Positions 46,216 to 59,514 of a stretch of DNA of 64,000 nucleotides are shown here, in pieces. Source of the DNA: Sophora flavescens (taxonomy: Eukaryota; Streptophyta; Magnoliopsida; Fabales; Fabaceae); assembly GCA_030762895.1 (NCBI GenBank), contig CM061068.1, forward strand, positions 45,163,615-45,227,614, in the 5' to 3' direction. The first letter of the stretch is position 1, and the number at the start of each line of letters is the position of its first letter. The notes below the pieces were generated by a model. It saw nothing but the letters and a program-made list of their open reading frames with translations. It had not been told where the DNA came from and made no database searches. A program made the position numbers and the translations under genes.

Positions 46216-49061
46216 CTAAATATTATATTCCATACTAACTCCTCCACTTCCTGATCCTCCAGCTCGTTGAGGGCAGTGGTGCCGGTTATGACCTTGAGAC
46301 CTACACAATCCACATCGTTGGGTCGGTTGTGACTCTACCCAGTCCATCTCATTACGAATGCGGGTTGACTTGGGTCTCCCTTTTGGGCGTAACATCGACA
46401 GATCCGGCACTAAGGTCCAAGGCTGTTGTATCTCGGGTATGTCTTCCTCATTTCCGATCGGAAACCACTGGGGAGCGTAAGCGTTAATGATGTCGCGCCA
46501 TTTGTATACATCATTAACATACTGATCATGGTTGAGCATCATGGCCGCACACGCAGCAATCACATGTGAACATGGCAAGTGAAATGCCTGAAAACTTCCG
46601 CACTGACAATATTTCATTTGTAAGTTGACCTTCCAACTGCGACCCCCTCTCTGGGTGATCGGATTGAAAGCCTTTTCTACCTCGAATAGTAGATTCTGGG
46701 TGTAATATCTGTGTACCTGATGCGAAGAAGCATCTTGTTGATGTTTCAAGAGCTTCTACATTGTCTTGTCAGAATATCGGGCACCAGAACTAAGCTTGCC
46801 TCTCTCTTCCGCACCCCGCTAAACAAAATACTCGACAATCCTACCATACGAACACTTAACCAAAGCAGTGATTGGCAAATTCCTAGCACTCTTTAAAATT
46901 TTATTCACACATTCAGACAAGTTGGTTGTCTGTCATGTGTCCAAATCGACGACTACCATCATCATAAGTCAGTGACCATTTCTCCTTCCTAATGCCATCA
47001 ATCCACCTTTGTATTTCAGGACTGGTTTCACGAAATTTCTCAAGCTTTTGATCAAATTTTATCTTGCATGCCATGTACCCTATACAAAAACGTTAAATTA
47101 TTTAGGTCACCATATTATTAAAGAAAACATAAATAAATAAATTATGTAGTTTGAAAAAGACATACCTAGAGTCATCAGTTCCTCCTTCAACCTTTTATTC
47201 TTGAATCTCTGGTTGAAATTACTGGCAATATGTCGAAGACAGTATACATGATAAGTATTTGGAGGCTACCAACCTAGGTGAGGATTCGAAATGGCCGATT
47301 TAATGCTTTGGTACCGATCGGAGATCAGACATATACCCGTCTTATTAGTAACATGCTCCCGGATCAATCCCAAAAACCAAGACCAAGCATCTAACGTTTC
47401 TCATTCCACAACGGCAAAAGCAAGCGGCAGCAAATGACTGTTTCCATCCTGTGACGTGGCAATCAACAGTGTGCCACGATACTTACCATACAGAAATGTC
47501 CCATCAACCTGTATTATTGGTTTGCAGTGATTAAATGCATCACAACATTGTCTAAACGTCCAGAAAACACGATGAAACGTGCGATATTGGTTGTTCACAC
47601 GGTTTCCCACCACATATAGATTGGTCTCGATCTTGTAAAATGAATCTGGTGAAAACAACTGCATATGTTGTAACCATCTAGGTAGCATGGCATAAGATTC
47701 ATCCCAATCTCCAAATACCTTCACTATGGCCTTTTGCTTGGCTTTCCATGCTTTTCTGTAAGATATCTTATACCCGTAAGTACTTAGAATTATTTTGCGT
47801 ATCAAAGCGATTGTGACCGATGACGCTTTTCGGACCATACCTAGGAAGTCAATTTAAATTTAAAGTTAGATTACAATTTGAATTAAAAATACAAAAATAT
47901 ATTGACTAATGATCGCACCTGGCATGCACGAGCATATGAAGTTAGAATCCAACTTTGTGCGGTCTTGCGGCAACATCCGATTCACACAATTATGTTGACC
48001 ACCCCACTTTGTAACCTCTCACTTTAGTGACTTTTTCGATAAGATAGCCCTCAGCCTCCATGGCCATCCTGTCACATGATTTGAGCACTGGACATAATAA
48101 ATGGTTGATTTAGATTCAACAACTTTGAAATCCTGATGAACATTCATGGAATAATGTTTAACAACCATTTGAACTGCCTGTTTACTATCGAATCGCAAGC
48201 CAACATACAATTCCTGACCCATTTTCCACGATCCTGGAAAATCTACGCCTTCAAATTCTATCTCCTGATCAGGATGGCCCCAGTTTATATAATTATAATG
48301 GAGGGATGAGTTGAAGAATGCACCATGTGATTGACCTATAAGGGAGTGAAAATGAATAAATTGCCAATTAGAGTACAAATAATAATATTTATATAAATAA
48401 AAATTAATAATAATAATGTCATAATAAAATTATTAATTTTTGGAGGAAACCAACCAGCTTGATGCTGAACAAAACCACCAGGAGCCATCGATGAAACCGG
48501 AGCTGCAGCAATTCCAGGTGACGCCAATGCGGACAGAACTATGTTGGAACCCTGTTCAACCTCCTCCTCGGTGTCCGATGAACCTGATGTTGGTATATCA
48601 TCTTCATCTGGCTCATCTTCCATCTCGCTCGCCCAATCTTCATCTTCGTCATCTGCATTTGACCCAAGGTTTACCGGCACATTTCGCTGCTCGAAATTAC
48701 TACCCAATGACGGCACAGGGAATGTGGAAGCGCCTGCAACATTAACATCAACATACAACTCAAGTGATGACATCCACGAATTTTGGATTAAACCATTCAA
48801 CATGCATTCCACATCTCGATCATCATCAATTTCAACAAGAATATATTTCGCCAGGTTGCCACATATCATATATCTTGTCACAATTTTTGAAACTGATTGA
48901 TTTGGTTGCAGCCTCAACTTCGAGTGAATCTTTGCCCTAAAACGCTCGTACCGGATGCCATGTTTTATTTACACAGTTACTTGGTCCCCTTCAAATATAA
49001 TTCCTTCTGGTCCATCGAAGACTCTCCCGTTCGAGTACACAAATACTGCAACTTGGCTCAT
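46216..49061 (-). pseudogene. MuDR-type transposase gene of the MULE, decayed
   Basis: The likely start is the ATG at 49059-49061 (MSQVAVFVYSNGR). Coding blocks, with GT-AG introns between them, are about 49061-48454, 48326-47926, 47843-47166 and 47080-46216. Domains in order: an acidic N-terminal region, a MuDR-type DNA-binding region (LYVGLRFDSKQAVQMVVKHY), the MULE catalytic domain (VDGTFLYGKYRGTL with the first Asp, CLISDRYQSI with the second), a SWIM zinc finger (CQCGSFQAFHLPCSHVIAAC) and a CCHC knuckle (RCGLCRSQGHNRHHC). It is inactive: stops lie at about 48975, 48019, 47401, 47267, 46827 and 46755, and the frame shifts near 46930. Several stops are TAG or TGA in places where Gln or Gly/Trp is usual. 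Confidence 0.88.
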
Positions 49062-49539
49062 GACGTATGCCCTACAATAATATCAAATAAATAACAATAA
49101 CCCACTCAATTAAAATTTCTAATAATAAGAATATTAAAAATGATTAACACTTACTAATACTAATAATGATACTTACAAAATAAAAAAATTGCACAACAAC
49201 AAATATAAATAATGGTATTAATAATATTAACATCATATTTTATAATAAATATGTAAACTTAATAAAAACATTAATATAACAACATTATTACCACAAAATT
49301 AAAATAATAATAATAACCCATAAATTTACAATTTCTAATAATAATAATATTAAAAATTAAAATAATTAACAATTACTAATACTAATAATAATAAAAACAT
49401 TATTACCGTAAATTATATAAAAATGAAGAAAAATAATATAAGAACATTGTTACCGCAATTTATAGAAAAATGTGTAGTAGAAATTATATGAAGATTAAGA
49501 GATGGGTGAGTTAAATTTTATGAATAATGGTGGTATTTA

Positions 49540-49557
49540 GGGGGGGGGGGGGGGGGG
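49540..49557 (+). repeat. Run of 18 consecutive G
   Basis: Directly followed by AGGGGTG and further GGGG groups to about 49592. The strand can form G-quadruplexes. The run may also be of uncertain length for sequencing reasons. Confidence 0.8.
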
Positions 49558-49831
49558 AGGGGTGTTATAATGGGGGGACGGTTGGGGTGGGGGACACTGC
49601 GTGTGCCACGTGGCGCAGCAGGGCAGAGGTGCAACTTTTTATTTTTTTTATAGGTAGGTGCCAGTCAGATCGGTGCCACTCTGACTGGCACCTTTGACCC
49701 GTCAGAGAAAAAAAATTATAAAATACCACGTGTCCAAAAAGACCCTCAAATGATAAATAGTTTCAAAACAACCTTAACCTGATAAATAGTTTCTAAAAAG
49801 AACACATTTTGATCAAAAAGCCAAAAGTTAC

Positions 49832-50880
49832 ACATCTTTATATATATAAAAGGAAGAAGGTCTAGGTTTTTCTAGGGTTGTTATATATATAATTGAATGG
49901 TAAATCTAACAATAATCATTAAAAACCACTCATTTAAAAAAAATTAATAAAAAAAACGTACAATATTGATTGAATAAAATCACTTATTTTCAAAAATAAA
50001 ATAAATAAACTGAAATTTAAAACCAAAAAAAGAAGCTGAATTACCACATGCTATTATTGTATAAAAAAAACGGTAGAGCATTTAATTTTATATTGAGTAT
50101 ATTGACATCTGATCATTTCAAATTTACCACAGGCTTTATTGTATAAAAAAACGGTAGAGCATTTATTTATATTGATTAATTTTGTGTGATTAAGATACTC
50201 ATCGTTTCAAATATATATATATATATATATATAATTGAATATTAATAATTTATTAAACACAATTATATATTAAAAGACCTTTCATATATTTTATTTTTCC
50301 AAAAAGTTACGTGAACAAAAAAATACCTTATATATATATATATATAAATGAATATTGATAATTTATTAAACACAATTATTAATTAAAAGACCTTTCATAT
50401 ATTTTCTTTTTCCAAAAAGTTGCGTGAACAAAAAAATACCTTATATTGATTATTTTTATATTGCTTAAAATACTGATTATTTAAAAACCAATTTCAAATT
50501 TATTAAAGGTTTTTAATTTTCCTGATCACAAATTTGGCAATAATGTGCCTTTTAAAATACCGAAAAAAAAAAACGTTTCTTTATATAATGTCACCCTAAC
50601 AATTAACTATCACTATTACCGTATGAAAAAGTATTACCGTATGAAAAGGTCTCAGTGGGCTAGGCACTCGATTCAAATTCTTTAACCACAAACTCCTCGG
50701 CATTTGATCTCAGGTAATGTCCCTTCCTTCCTAGAGTTTCCTTTCTAAATTGTCGTCTCAATATCAATTTGTGTTCGACATATTCAATTTGAGTTCCAAA
50801 AAATAGTGTAATCTCTATATCAATTTCTTCTTCTAACATGCGGTCTGATCACATTTTGTTCATGCTGAGATCCGACTTGC
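49832..50880. other. AT-rich spacer with small tandem duplications
   Basis: No gene recognised. A 34-bp word around TATAAAAAAACGGTAGAGCA occurs twice (about 50050 and 50132). A larger duplication is listed separately. Confidence 0.4.
50220..50445. repeat. 113-bp tandem duplication with (TA)n
   Basis: Two copies at an offset of 113 bp: 50220-50332 and 50333-50445. Shared words include TTAATTAAAAGACC-like sequence, CCTTTCATATATTTT and GTGAACAAAAAAATACCTTA. The copies differ at several positions. Confidence 0.85.
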
Positions 50881-51162
50881 TGGAATCTCGGCGTAGAACG
50901 TCAAACCAATAGTGAACACATGGGTTGTTTTAGATTATGGCTTGATAGAATATTGTATTCCGGTCCTACGTATCCCAATGGGAACCAAACTCAAACGTAG
51001 TTCTAGGTTCAACCATTGGTCATACGGTGGTCTCAATCCCTTAATCTTGTATCTGATGAATACCAGTGGACAAGGACTCTTCGATAGTCTCCTGGTCAAG
51101 CTGGTTCCTCTAATACGCTTAACGGAGATTCACCTACGTTAGTCAAAAGTGTCTTCTATAAG

Positions 51163-52657
51163 ACTAAGCCCTCATTCATGTTCTGATGTATGGCAAACAA
51201 AGTGTATTTTGCATAAGATTTTTGATTTTGACCATATACTTATTATGTGTTAAGTTGTATGCAAGATCACCCATGAAAAAGGAAAATCAAGGATTAAAGG
51301 ATGGAAGATCAAGGACACAAAGCAATGGACAAGGACTAAAGCATCAAGCAATGAAGATCTCATACTTTAGATGCTATTGTAAAAATAGCACATTTGATTT
51401 CTTAGGTGAAGCACTTAAATTTAAGAAGATCAAGGAATCATCAAGACAAGAGCTTAACAAAGGATAATAAAAGCTGACGTCCAATGAACTACTAAAAAGC
51501 TGGCGTCCAATGAACTACTAAAAAGCTGACGTCTAATGAACTACTAAAACGCTGGCGCGACCACTAAAGTGACAGAAGCTCACATCTACTAAAGTAACAA
51601 GAAGCGCTCATCTGCTGATGTGGCAAATGGAGCTCGTCTACTGAAGTAACAAGAAGAGCTCGTCTACTGAATTAACAAGAAGCGCTCGTCTACTGAAGTA
51701 ACGAGAAGCGCTCGTCTACCAAAGTGGCATATGAAGCTCCCGTCCACTAAAGTACTAAATGGAGCTCGTCTACTAGCCCATCCGAATGTAAATCTTAATG
51801 TCTAGATAGAAACAATTATTTTTCAAGATGGACGCGAATTCTACAAGAACAATCAGAATCTTATTTCAAGAACGAGAATCAAGAAAACATATTTTGTTAA
51901 ATCGGATCTAAATCTGTTTTAATTGATCCCAACGACTGTAACTTGTTTTCTATATAAAGAGGGATCAAAGGAACACTTTTCATTACCTTACACATTCTGA
52001 AAGTGAAAATACGAAAGATTCAAAAGCTTCCAAAAGTGCTTCATCTTTGAGAGAAAAGTGTGATATTTCTTAGAACTTCAATTTGTATAATCAGACTTTT
52101 AGAATCTTTCTTATAGTCAATTCTTTCTGTAAATTAGTGTGATTAAGAGAGGGTATCTCTTAGGATTGAACAAGGATAGAAGCGATCCTTGGGTATAGAA
52201 AAACAAGTGTGCTTTTTGGTGTGTTCTTGAGCAAGAAGGTTATCCTTATGAATGCTGTAATTGGATATTGTAATTTCTGGTTATAGTGGAGAAAACCACA
52301 GAGGTGTAGGACTGGATGTAGGCTTACCAGAGGAGGTAGCCGAATCAGGATAAATCGGTTTGCGTGTTCTTCTCATCTCTAAACTCCATATACTTGTTAT
52401 ATGCACGTGTGTGTTGTGAATGAGTTTTAAGAATGATTGTTAACTCGAATCTTTGATTTGCAATCTGTGTTAAACTTGTTGTTACTTCTTATAATTCTTC
52501 TTAACATCATTACTTGTTACATAACCTGATTCTTGGGAATTAAATTTGAGTGAAAACCATTTTTCTTTAAGAAAAATCTGTTTTTGATTTAAATTGTTGA
52601 AAAAGTTTTCAATATCTCAATTCACCCCCCCTCTTGAGATTGTAGCCATTACCAACA
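51163..52657 (+). repeat. 5' LTR of the second copia element
   Basis: About 1495 bp. It includes short internal tandem repeats: GCTGACGTCCAATGAACTAC units near 51470-51550 and GCTCGTCTACTGAAGTAAC units near 51640-51715. The first two bases are not the expected TG. Confidence 0.88.
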
Positions 52658-52659
52658 AG

Positions 52660-52671
52660 TGGCATCAGGGC
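52660..52671 (+). other. Primer-binding site of the second copia element
   Basis: TGGCATCAGGGC, a two-mismatch form of the usual tRNA-Met complement TGGTATCAGAGC, two bases after the LTR. Confidence 0.8.
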
Positions 52672-52706
52672 TAAAACTCTTGTTACAAAACTTAATAGTT
52701 CAAGAG

Positions 52707-55700
52707 ATGGCTACAAATGATATCCTGGTTGATGGGGCTTCACTCACTAGACCCTCTGCCTTTAATGGCTCCCAATACATGTATTGGAAAGAGAGAATGC
52801 TTATCTTTCTTGAGGCTGCAGGTTTAGATGTATTAGATGCTGTTGAAAATGGTCCCTGTGTTCCATTTATTCTTGATGCTAAGGGAAATAAACAAACTAA
52901 ACCAAGAGATGATTGGAATGATGATGATAAAAGAAGAGTTGGTTATAATGCTAAGGCAAAAAATATTATAATAGCTGCTTTGAATTATGATGAGTTTTTC
53001 AGGGTCTCCAATTGCAAAATGGCAAAGCAAATGTGGGATACTCTTCAACTCACTCATGAAGGAACCAACGATGTGAAAAGAGCAAGAATGAATGCACTAG
53101 TCCATGAATATGAACTCTTTCATATGAAGAATGATGAGGAGATAGATGAATTGCAAAAGAGGTTTACACACATTGTGAACCAGCTAGAAGGACTCTGACA
53201 TACAATCACATATGAGAAAAAGATTAACAAGATAATGAGATGTTTGAGTCGTGAATGGCAGCAAAAAATTACTGCAATTGCTGAAGCAAAGGATCTAGAC
53301 ACCATGCAGATTGCTACTTTATTTGGCAAGTTGAAAGAACACGAATTGGAACTCAATAGATTGAAAAGTCATGAAGATAAGGAGAAAAAGAAGAAAGGAC
53401 TCTCACTCAAGGCTCATATCTCCAAATAATCAATAGAAAGTGATGAAGATGAACACCTTGATGAAAGTGAAGAATCCGAAGAAGAAGACATGGGATTGCT
53501 TGTGAGGAAATTTAGAAGATTCATAAAAAAGAATAGAAACAAAAAGCATTTCAGTTTTCCTACCAAAAAGAACACGAACAAAGATAACAATCAAATGCTT
53601 TGAATGTGGAAAGCTTGGACACTACAAAAATGAATGTCCAAAGCTACAAAAGAAAGAAAAGTATGAGAAGAATGACAACAAAGAGAAGAAAGGAAGAAAA
53701 CCTAGAAAAGCATACATAGCTTGGGAAGAAAATGATATGGATTCCACTAGTAGTGAATCTGAAAATGAAGAAGCCAACCTATGTCTCATGGCAAATCAAC
53801 AAAGTGATAGTGAAACCGAGGTAAATGATTCTTCTCCTACCTATGATGAGTTACAAGATGCTTTTGATGAATTGCATGAAGAATATGTTAAAATTGGTAA
53901 ACAACTCATATCTTCTAGGAAGATCATTGCAAAACAATGTAGTGACTATGCATCTTTACAAATAAAGCTTAAAGAACTAGAAGCTAAAAATTCACAATTA
54001 CTTGCATCTAGTTCAATTTGCACCAAATGCACCACACTAGAAAAGGAAGTTGAAAAACTGAATACAACTCTATCTAAGTTTACTTTGGGTAGAGATAACT
54101 TGAATGCCATATTAGGACGGCAAAAGGGTGTGTATGACAAAGCTGGAATTGGATATAATCCTATGGTATATGAAAAATCTTTCAAGAAGCTTTTTGTTGC
54201 ACCTAGTTCTTCAACTAGTCCTTTTGTGAAATGTTATTATTGTTTAAAAGAAAGGTCATACAGCTGCTACTTGTAGACTTAGAGAGAATATACATGTTGG
54301 CATTAAACAAATTTGGGTTCCAAAAGGAACTTATGTTGCTACTAACACCAAAGGACCCAACCATATTTGGGTATCGAAAGGAAAAGTATAAAAAAAATAT
54401 GTTTTGTAGGTGTGTTTGAAGGCCAAAAGCTCAAGCTGGCTTTTAGATAGTGGTTGCTCCAAACACATGACCGGAGACATCACAAAATTTACATCTTTCA
54501 CTCCCAAAGAAGGTGAAAATGTCACCTATGGAGACAACAACAAAGGAAGAATTCTTGGTGTTGGAACAATAGGAAAAAATCCAACAATCAAGATTAAGGA
54601 TGTTCTCTATATGGAAGGGCTCAAACACAATCTACTAAGTATAAGCCAATTATGTGATAAAGGCTACAAGGTAAACTTTAACTCAAATTTGTGTATGATT
54701 GAATCTATTCATGATAATAACATAAAATTGATTGGAAATAGAATCAATAACATCTATATGCTAGACTTAGACAATTTAACTTCCAATGATGCATGTTGCT
54801 TAATTTCCAAAGAAGATGAAAATTGGCTTTGGCATAGGAGAATAGCTCACATTCATATGGATCACTTGAATAAATTGATTTCCAAAGAACTTGTAATTGG
54901 TTTACCAAATAAGAAGTTTGTTAAAGGGGGCTTATGTGATGCATGCCAAAAGGGTAAACAAGTGAAAACCTCATTTAAGGCTAAAAACTTTGTTTCAACT
55001 AGTAGACCCTTACAATTGTTGCACATGGACCTTTTTGGACCTTCTAGGACAAAAAGCTTTGGTGAAAATCTTTATGCTCTTGTAATTGTTGATGACTTCT
55101 CTAGATTTACTTGGACCTATTTTTTAGCACAAAAGAATGAAGCTTTTAAAGCTTTTAAAAAAATGGCTAAGGTTGTTCAAAATGAGAAAGATGTGAAAAT
55201 TGTTTCAATTAGGAGTGACCATTGAGGAGAATTCCAAAATTAGGAGTTTGATAACTCTTGTGATGAACATGGTATAAAACACAATTTTTCTGCACCTAGA
55301 ACTCCACAACAAAATGGAGTAGTTGAAAGGAAAAATAGGTCACTTGAAGAAATTGCTAGAACCATGTTAAGTGACTCTAATTTACCAGAGTATTTTTGGG
55401 CTGATGCTGTGAGTACTACATGTTATGTTTTAAATAGAGTTCTAATAAGGCCAATTTTGAAGAAAACTCCATATGAACTTTACAATGGAAGAAAACCTAA
55501 CATTTCTCATTTTCATGTCTTTGGTTGTAAGTGTTTTGTGCTAAATAATGGCAAGGATAATCTTGGGAAATTTGATCCCAAAGCTGATAAGGGTATTTTC
55601 CTAGGTTATTCATTAACTAGCAAAGCATATACAGAGTTTAATAAGCGTACTTTATCAATGGAAGAATCTGTTCACATAACATTTGATGAGTCTAACCCCA

Positions 55701-57501
55701 AAAGGTTGGGAAATGACATTTTTGATGATGCAAAAACTCATGAAGATGAAATGAAATCTGATGAAGGAAAAGACAGCAATAAGGAAAAGGAAGATGAAGG
55801 GAGTAATAAAGAACCTCAAGCAGAAATCCAACAAGAAAATCTTCCTAAGGAGTGGCAAGTTTCAAAGAATCATCCCCTAGACAATATCATTGGTGAGATC
55901 ACCAAAGGGGTAACCACTAGAAACTCTTTAAGGAATATTTGCAATACCATGACGTTTGTATCTCAAATAGAACCAAAATGTGTTGATGATGCTATTAATG
56001 ATGAACATTGGATGATTGCAATGCAAGAGGAGTTAAATCAATTTAAAAGGAACAAAGTTTGGGATTTAGTTCTAAAACCTAAAAGTAACCAAATAATTGG
56101 AACTAAATGGGTGTTTAGAAACAAAATGGATGAGAATGGAATAATAGTAAGGAACAAGGCTAGACTAGTAGCTAAGGGATATAATCAAGAAGAAGGAATT
56201 GATTATGATGAAACATATGCTCCCGTAGCTAGATTAGAAGCCATAAGAATGCTATTAGCCTATGCATGTATAATGAACTTTAAACTGTACCAAATGGATG
56301 TGAAAAGTGCCTTTTTAAATGGAATAATACAAGAGGAAGTATATGTAAGCCAACCCCCTGGCTTTGTTGATAGTGAGTTCCCAAATCATGTCTATAGACT
56401 CACTAAATCCCTCTATGGACTCAAGCAAGCTCCTAGAGCTTGGTATGAGAGGTTAAGCAATTTTCTCCTAGAGAAAGGCTTTAAAAGAGGAAAAGTTGAT
56501 ACAACACTTTTTACTAAAACAAAAGCACACAATATCTTACTTGTTCAAATATATGTCGATGACATTATTTTTGGTGTTACTAATGAGTCTTTATGCAAGG
56601 AATTTGTAAACTAATGCAAAATGAATTTGAAATGTCCATGATGGGAGAGCTTACCTTATTTCTTGGACTTCAAATTGAACAATGCCAAGATGGATCCTTC
56701 ATAAGCCAAACAAAGTATTCCAAGGAACTACTAAAGAAGTTTGGAATGGAAAGTGCAAAGGAAATGGCAATACCAATGAGTCCAGCCTACTACTTGGACA
56801 AAGATGAACATGGCAAATCTATAGATGTATCCAAGTATAGAGGTATTATCGGATCCTTACTTTATCTCACTGCAAGTAGGCCAGATATAATGTTTAGTGT
56901 GTGTATGTGTGCAAGGTATCAAGCTAATCCTAAAGAATCACATCTTACTGCAGTTAAAAGAATCATGAAGTATCTTTTAGGAACAAAAGAAATGGGGCCG
57001 TGGTATCCCAAGGGATCCACTTGCACATTAATAGGATATTCCGACTCTGACTTTGCTGGATGCAAGTTATATAGGAAGAGCACAAGTGGAACATGCCATT
57101 TATTAGGAAATTCCCTAGTGTCTTGATTTAGTAAAAAGCAAACTAGTGTGACCTTATCCACAGCTGAAGCAGAATATGTTGCAGCTGGGAGTTGTTGTGC
57201 TCAAATCCTATGGATGAAACAATAATTAATTGACTATGGTGTTCATCTAGATCATGTACCAATAAAGTGTGATAACACTAGTGCAATTAATCTAACAAAG
57301 AACCCCATCATGCATTCAAGAACCAAGCATATTGAAATTAGGCATCATTTTATCAGGGATCATATTCAAAGTGGTGATGTTGTGATTGAACATATAGATA
57401 CAACCAAGCAATTAGTTGATATATTCACCAAACCACTAAATAAGGAGAGTTTCTTCTTTATAAGAAGGGAACTTTGCATAATTGATCCTCAAAATGATTG
57501 A
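52707..57501 (+). pseudogene. gag-pol remnant of the second copia element
   Basis: Gag starts at the ATG at 52707 (MATNDILVDGASLTRPSAF), with YMYWKERMLIFLEAAG typical of plant copia gag, and a zinc knuckle CFECGKLGHYKNECP near 53600. Protease has LLDSGCSKHMTGD (near 54440). Integrase has IAHIHMDHLNKL and CDACQKGK, then FSAPRTPQQNGVVERKNRSL (near 55290). RT has GTKWVFRNKMDENG, YQMDVKSAFLNG and the catalytic IYVDDIIFG (near 56560). RNase H follows (STAEAEYVAAGSCCAQILWM near 57165). Breaks: stops at 53198, 53429, 54276, 55225, 56614 and 57126, and frame changes between several of them. The 416-codon stretch 55364-56614 remains open. Confidence 0.92.
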
Positions 57502-58139
57502 TATCACATGTTATTTTTGATAATATAGTCAATATGGCAAGCAAGGCAGCACAAGATGCTGAAAATTATGAAGGACATGGGCAAGATGCTTTTATATAGT
57601 CTCAGTTTAGACTAAGTGTCCTTAGGTGTCTGTAGTTCCTGTTTTTTTTTTATTTCAGTGTTTTGGTTGTCTTGATGTCTTGCATATGCTCTAATGATTT
57701 ATTATCAATGAATGCAAGACTGCTTTTCAGTTTGATTTCAATATTCTCCATAGTTTCCTTTTGATAATGACAAATGGGGAGAAAGATGAACCATACAACC
57801 ATTAATTCTATTTTGCATTTGCTGAAAATTTTTTCTCTCATACCATTAATTCGGTCTTGCATTTGCTGTAAATTTTTTCTCTGATATGTAAATTTTTTTC
57901 TCTGATACCTAAGTATGAACTGCATTGAAAAGACATACTTGAACTTATAATAAATGCAAGATGATTTTTTTTTCATGATAATGATATGATAACACTTGAT
58001 TTTTTGAAAAATATCAATGACACAGGGGGAGGATGAAAATGACTCAATAACCATGCTTACTGAACAGCTGCACTCTGATTTTCTTTTAATAACTAAGGTT
58101 AAATATGGTAAGGTTTGTCATAATCAAAAAGGGGGAGTT
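57502..58139 (+). other. 3' untranslated part of the second copia element
   Basis: Non-coding DNA between RNase H and the 3' LTR. A word around GATAATGACAAATGGGGAGA (57763) and a duplicated CATTTGCTG(A/T)AAATTTTTTCTC word (57816 and 57850) are seen. It ends in the purine tract at 58126-58137. Confidence 0.6.
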
Positions 58140-59514
58140 TGTAAGCCCTCATTCATGTTTTGATGTATGACAAACAAAGTGTATTTTGCATAAGATTTTT
58201 GATTTTGACCATATACTTATTATGTGTTAAGTTGTACGCAAGATCACTCATGAAAAAGGAAAATCAAGGATTAAAGGATGGAAGATCAAGGACACAAAGT
58301 AATGGACAAGGACTAAAGCATCAAGCAATGAAGATCTCATACTTTAGATGCTATTGTAAAAATAGAACATTTGATTCCTTAGGTGAAGCACTTAAATTTA
58401 AGAAGATCAAGGAATCATCAAGACAAGAGCTTAACAAAGGATAATAAAAGCTGACGTCCAATGAACTACTAAAAAGCTGACGTCCAATGAACTACTAAAA
58501 AGCTGGCGACCACTAAAGTGACAAAAGCTCGCATCTACTAAAGTAACAAGAAGCGCTCGTCTGCTAATGTGGAAAATGGAGCTCATCTACTGAAGTAACA
58601 AGAAGAGCTCATCTACTGAAGTAACAAGAAGAGCTCGTCTACTGAAGTAACAAGAAGCGCTCGTCTACTGAAGTAACGAGAAGCGCTCGTCTACCAAAGT
58701 GGCATATGAAGCTCCGTCCACTAAAGTACTAAATGGAGCTCGTCTACTAGCCCATCCAAATGTAAATCTTAATGGCTAAATGGAAATGGTTATTTTTCAA
58801 GATGGACGCGAATTCTACAAGAACAATCAGAATCTTATTTCAAGAACGAGAATCAAGAAAACATATTTTGTTAAATCAGATCCAAATCTGTTTTAATTGA
58901 TCTCAACTACTATAACCTGTTTTCTATATAAAGAGGGATCAAAGGAACACTTTTCATTACCTTACACAATCTGATAGTGAAAATACGAAAGATTAAAAAG
59001 CTTCCAAAAGTGCTTCATCTTTAAGAGAAAAGTGTGATATTTCTTAGAACTTCAATTTGTATAATCAGACTTTTATAGTCTTTCTTCTACTCAATTCTTT
59101 CTGTGAATTAGTGTGATTAAGAGAGGGTATCTCTTAGGATTGAACAAGGATAGAAGGGATCCTTGGGTATAGAAAATCAAGTGTGCTTTTTGGTATGTTC
59201 TTGAGGAAGGAGGTTATCCTTGTGAATGTTGTAATTGGATATTGTAATTTCTGTTTATATGCACGTGTGTGTTGTGAATGAGTTTTAAGAATGCTTGTTA
59301 ACTTGAATCTTTGATCTGCAATCTTTGTTAAACTTGTTGTTTCTTCTTATAATTCTTCTTAACATCATTACTTGTTACATAACCTGATTCTTGGGAATTA
59401 TAATTGAGTGAAAATCAATTTTCTTTAAGAAAACTCTATTTTTACTTTAAATTGTTGAAAATTTTTTCAATATCTCAATTCACCCCCCTCTTGAGATTGT
59501 AGCCATTACCAACA
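58140..59514 (+). repeat. 3' LTR of the second copia element
   Basis: 1375 bp. Compared with the 5' LTR it lacks about 117 bp between GTAATTTCTG and ATATGCACGTGTG (near 59252). It is otherwise similar, including the GCTCGTCTACTGAAGTAAC repeats. Confidence 0.92.

Larger units (their letters stand above)
44226..49822. mobile_element. Mutator-like element (MULE), 5.6 kb, once autonomous
   Basis: A perfect 9-bp duplication AAAAGTTAC flanks the element (44217-44225 and 49823-49831). Terminal inverted repeats of roughly 200 bp share TTTTTGA(C/T)CAAAA, TAGAAACTATTTA, TTTTGGACACGTGG, CTACCTATAAAAAAAA and CTGCCCTGCTG in the same order from each end. Between them lies a minus-strand MuDR-type transposase gene, now broken. 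The left arm was later split by a hAT insertion. The interior near the left end carries a three-copy tandem repeat, and the right subterminal part has a long G run. Confidence 0.92.
51163..59514 (+). mobile_element. Second Ty1/copia LTR retrotransposon, LTRs of unequal length
   Basis: Left LTR 51163-52657, right LTR 58140-59514. Both end in ATTACCAACA; the right one starts TGTAAGCCCTC, while the left one reads ACTAAGCCCTC at the matching place. A primer-binding site follows the left LTR and the tract AAAAAGGGGGAG precedes the right one. Gag, protease, integrase, RT and RNase H lie between in Ty1/copia order. I do not see matching 5-bp repeats at the two ends, so the left border may have been changed. 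Confidence 0.9.
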
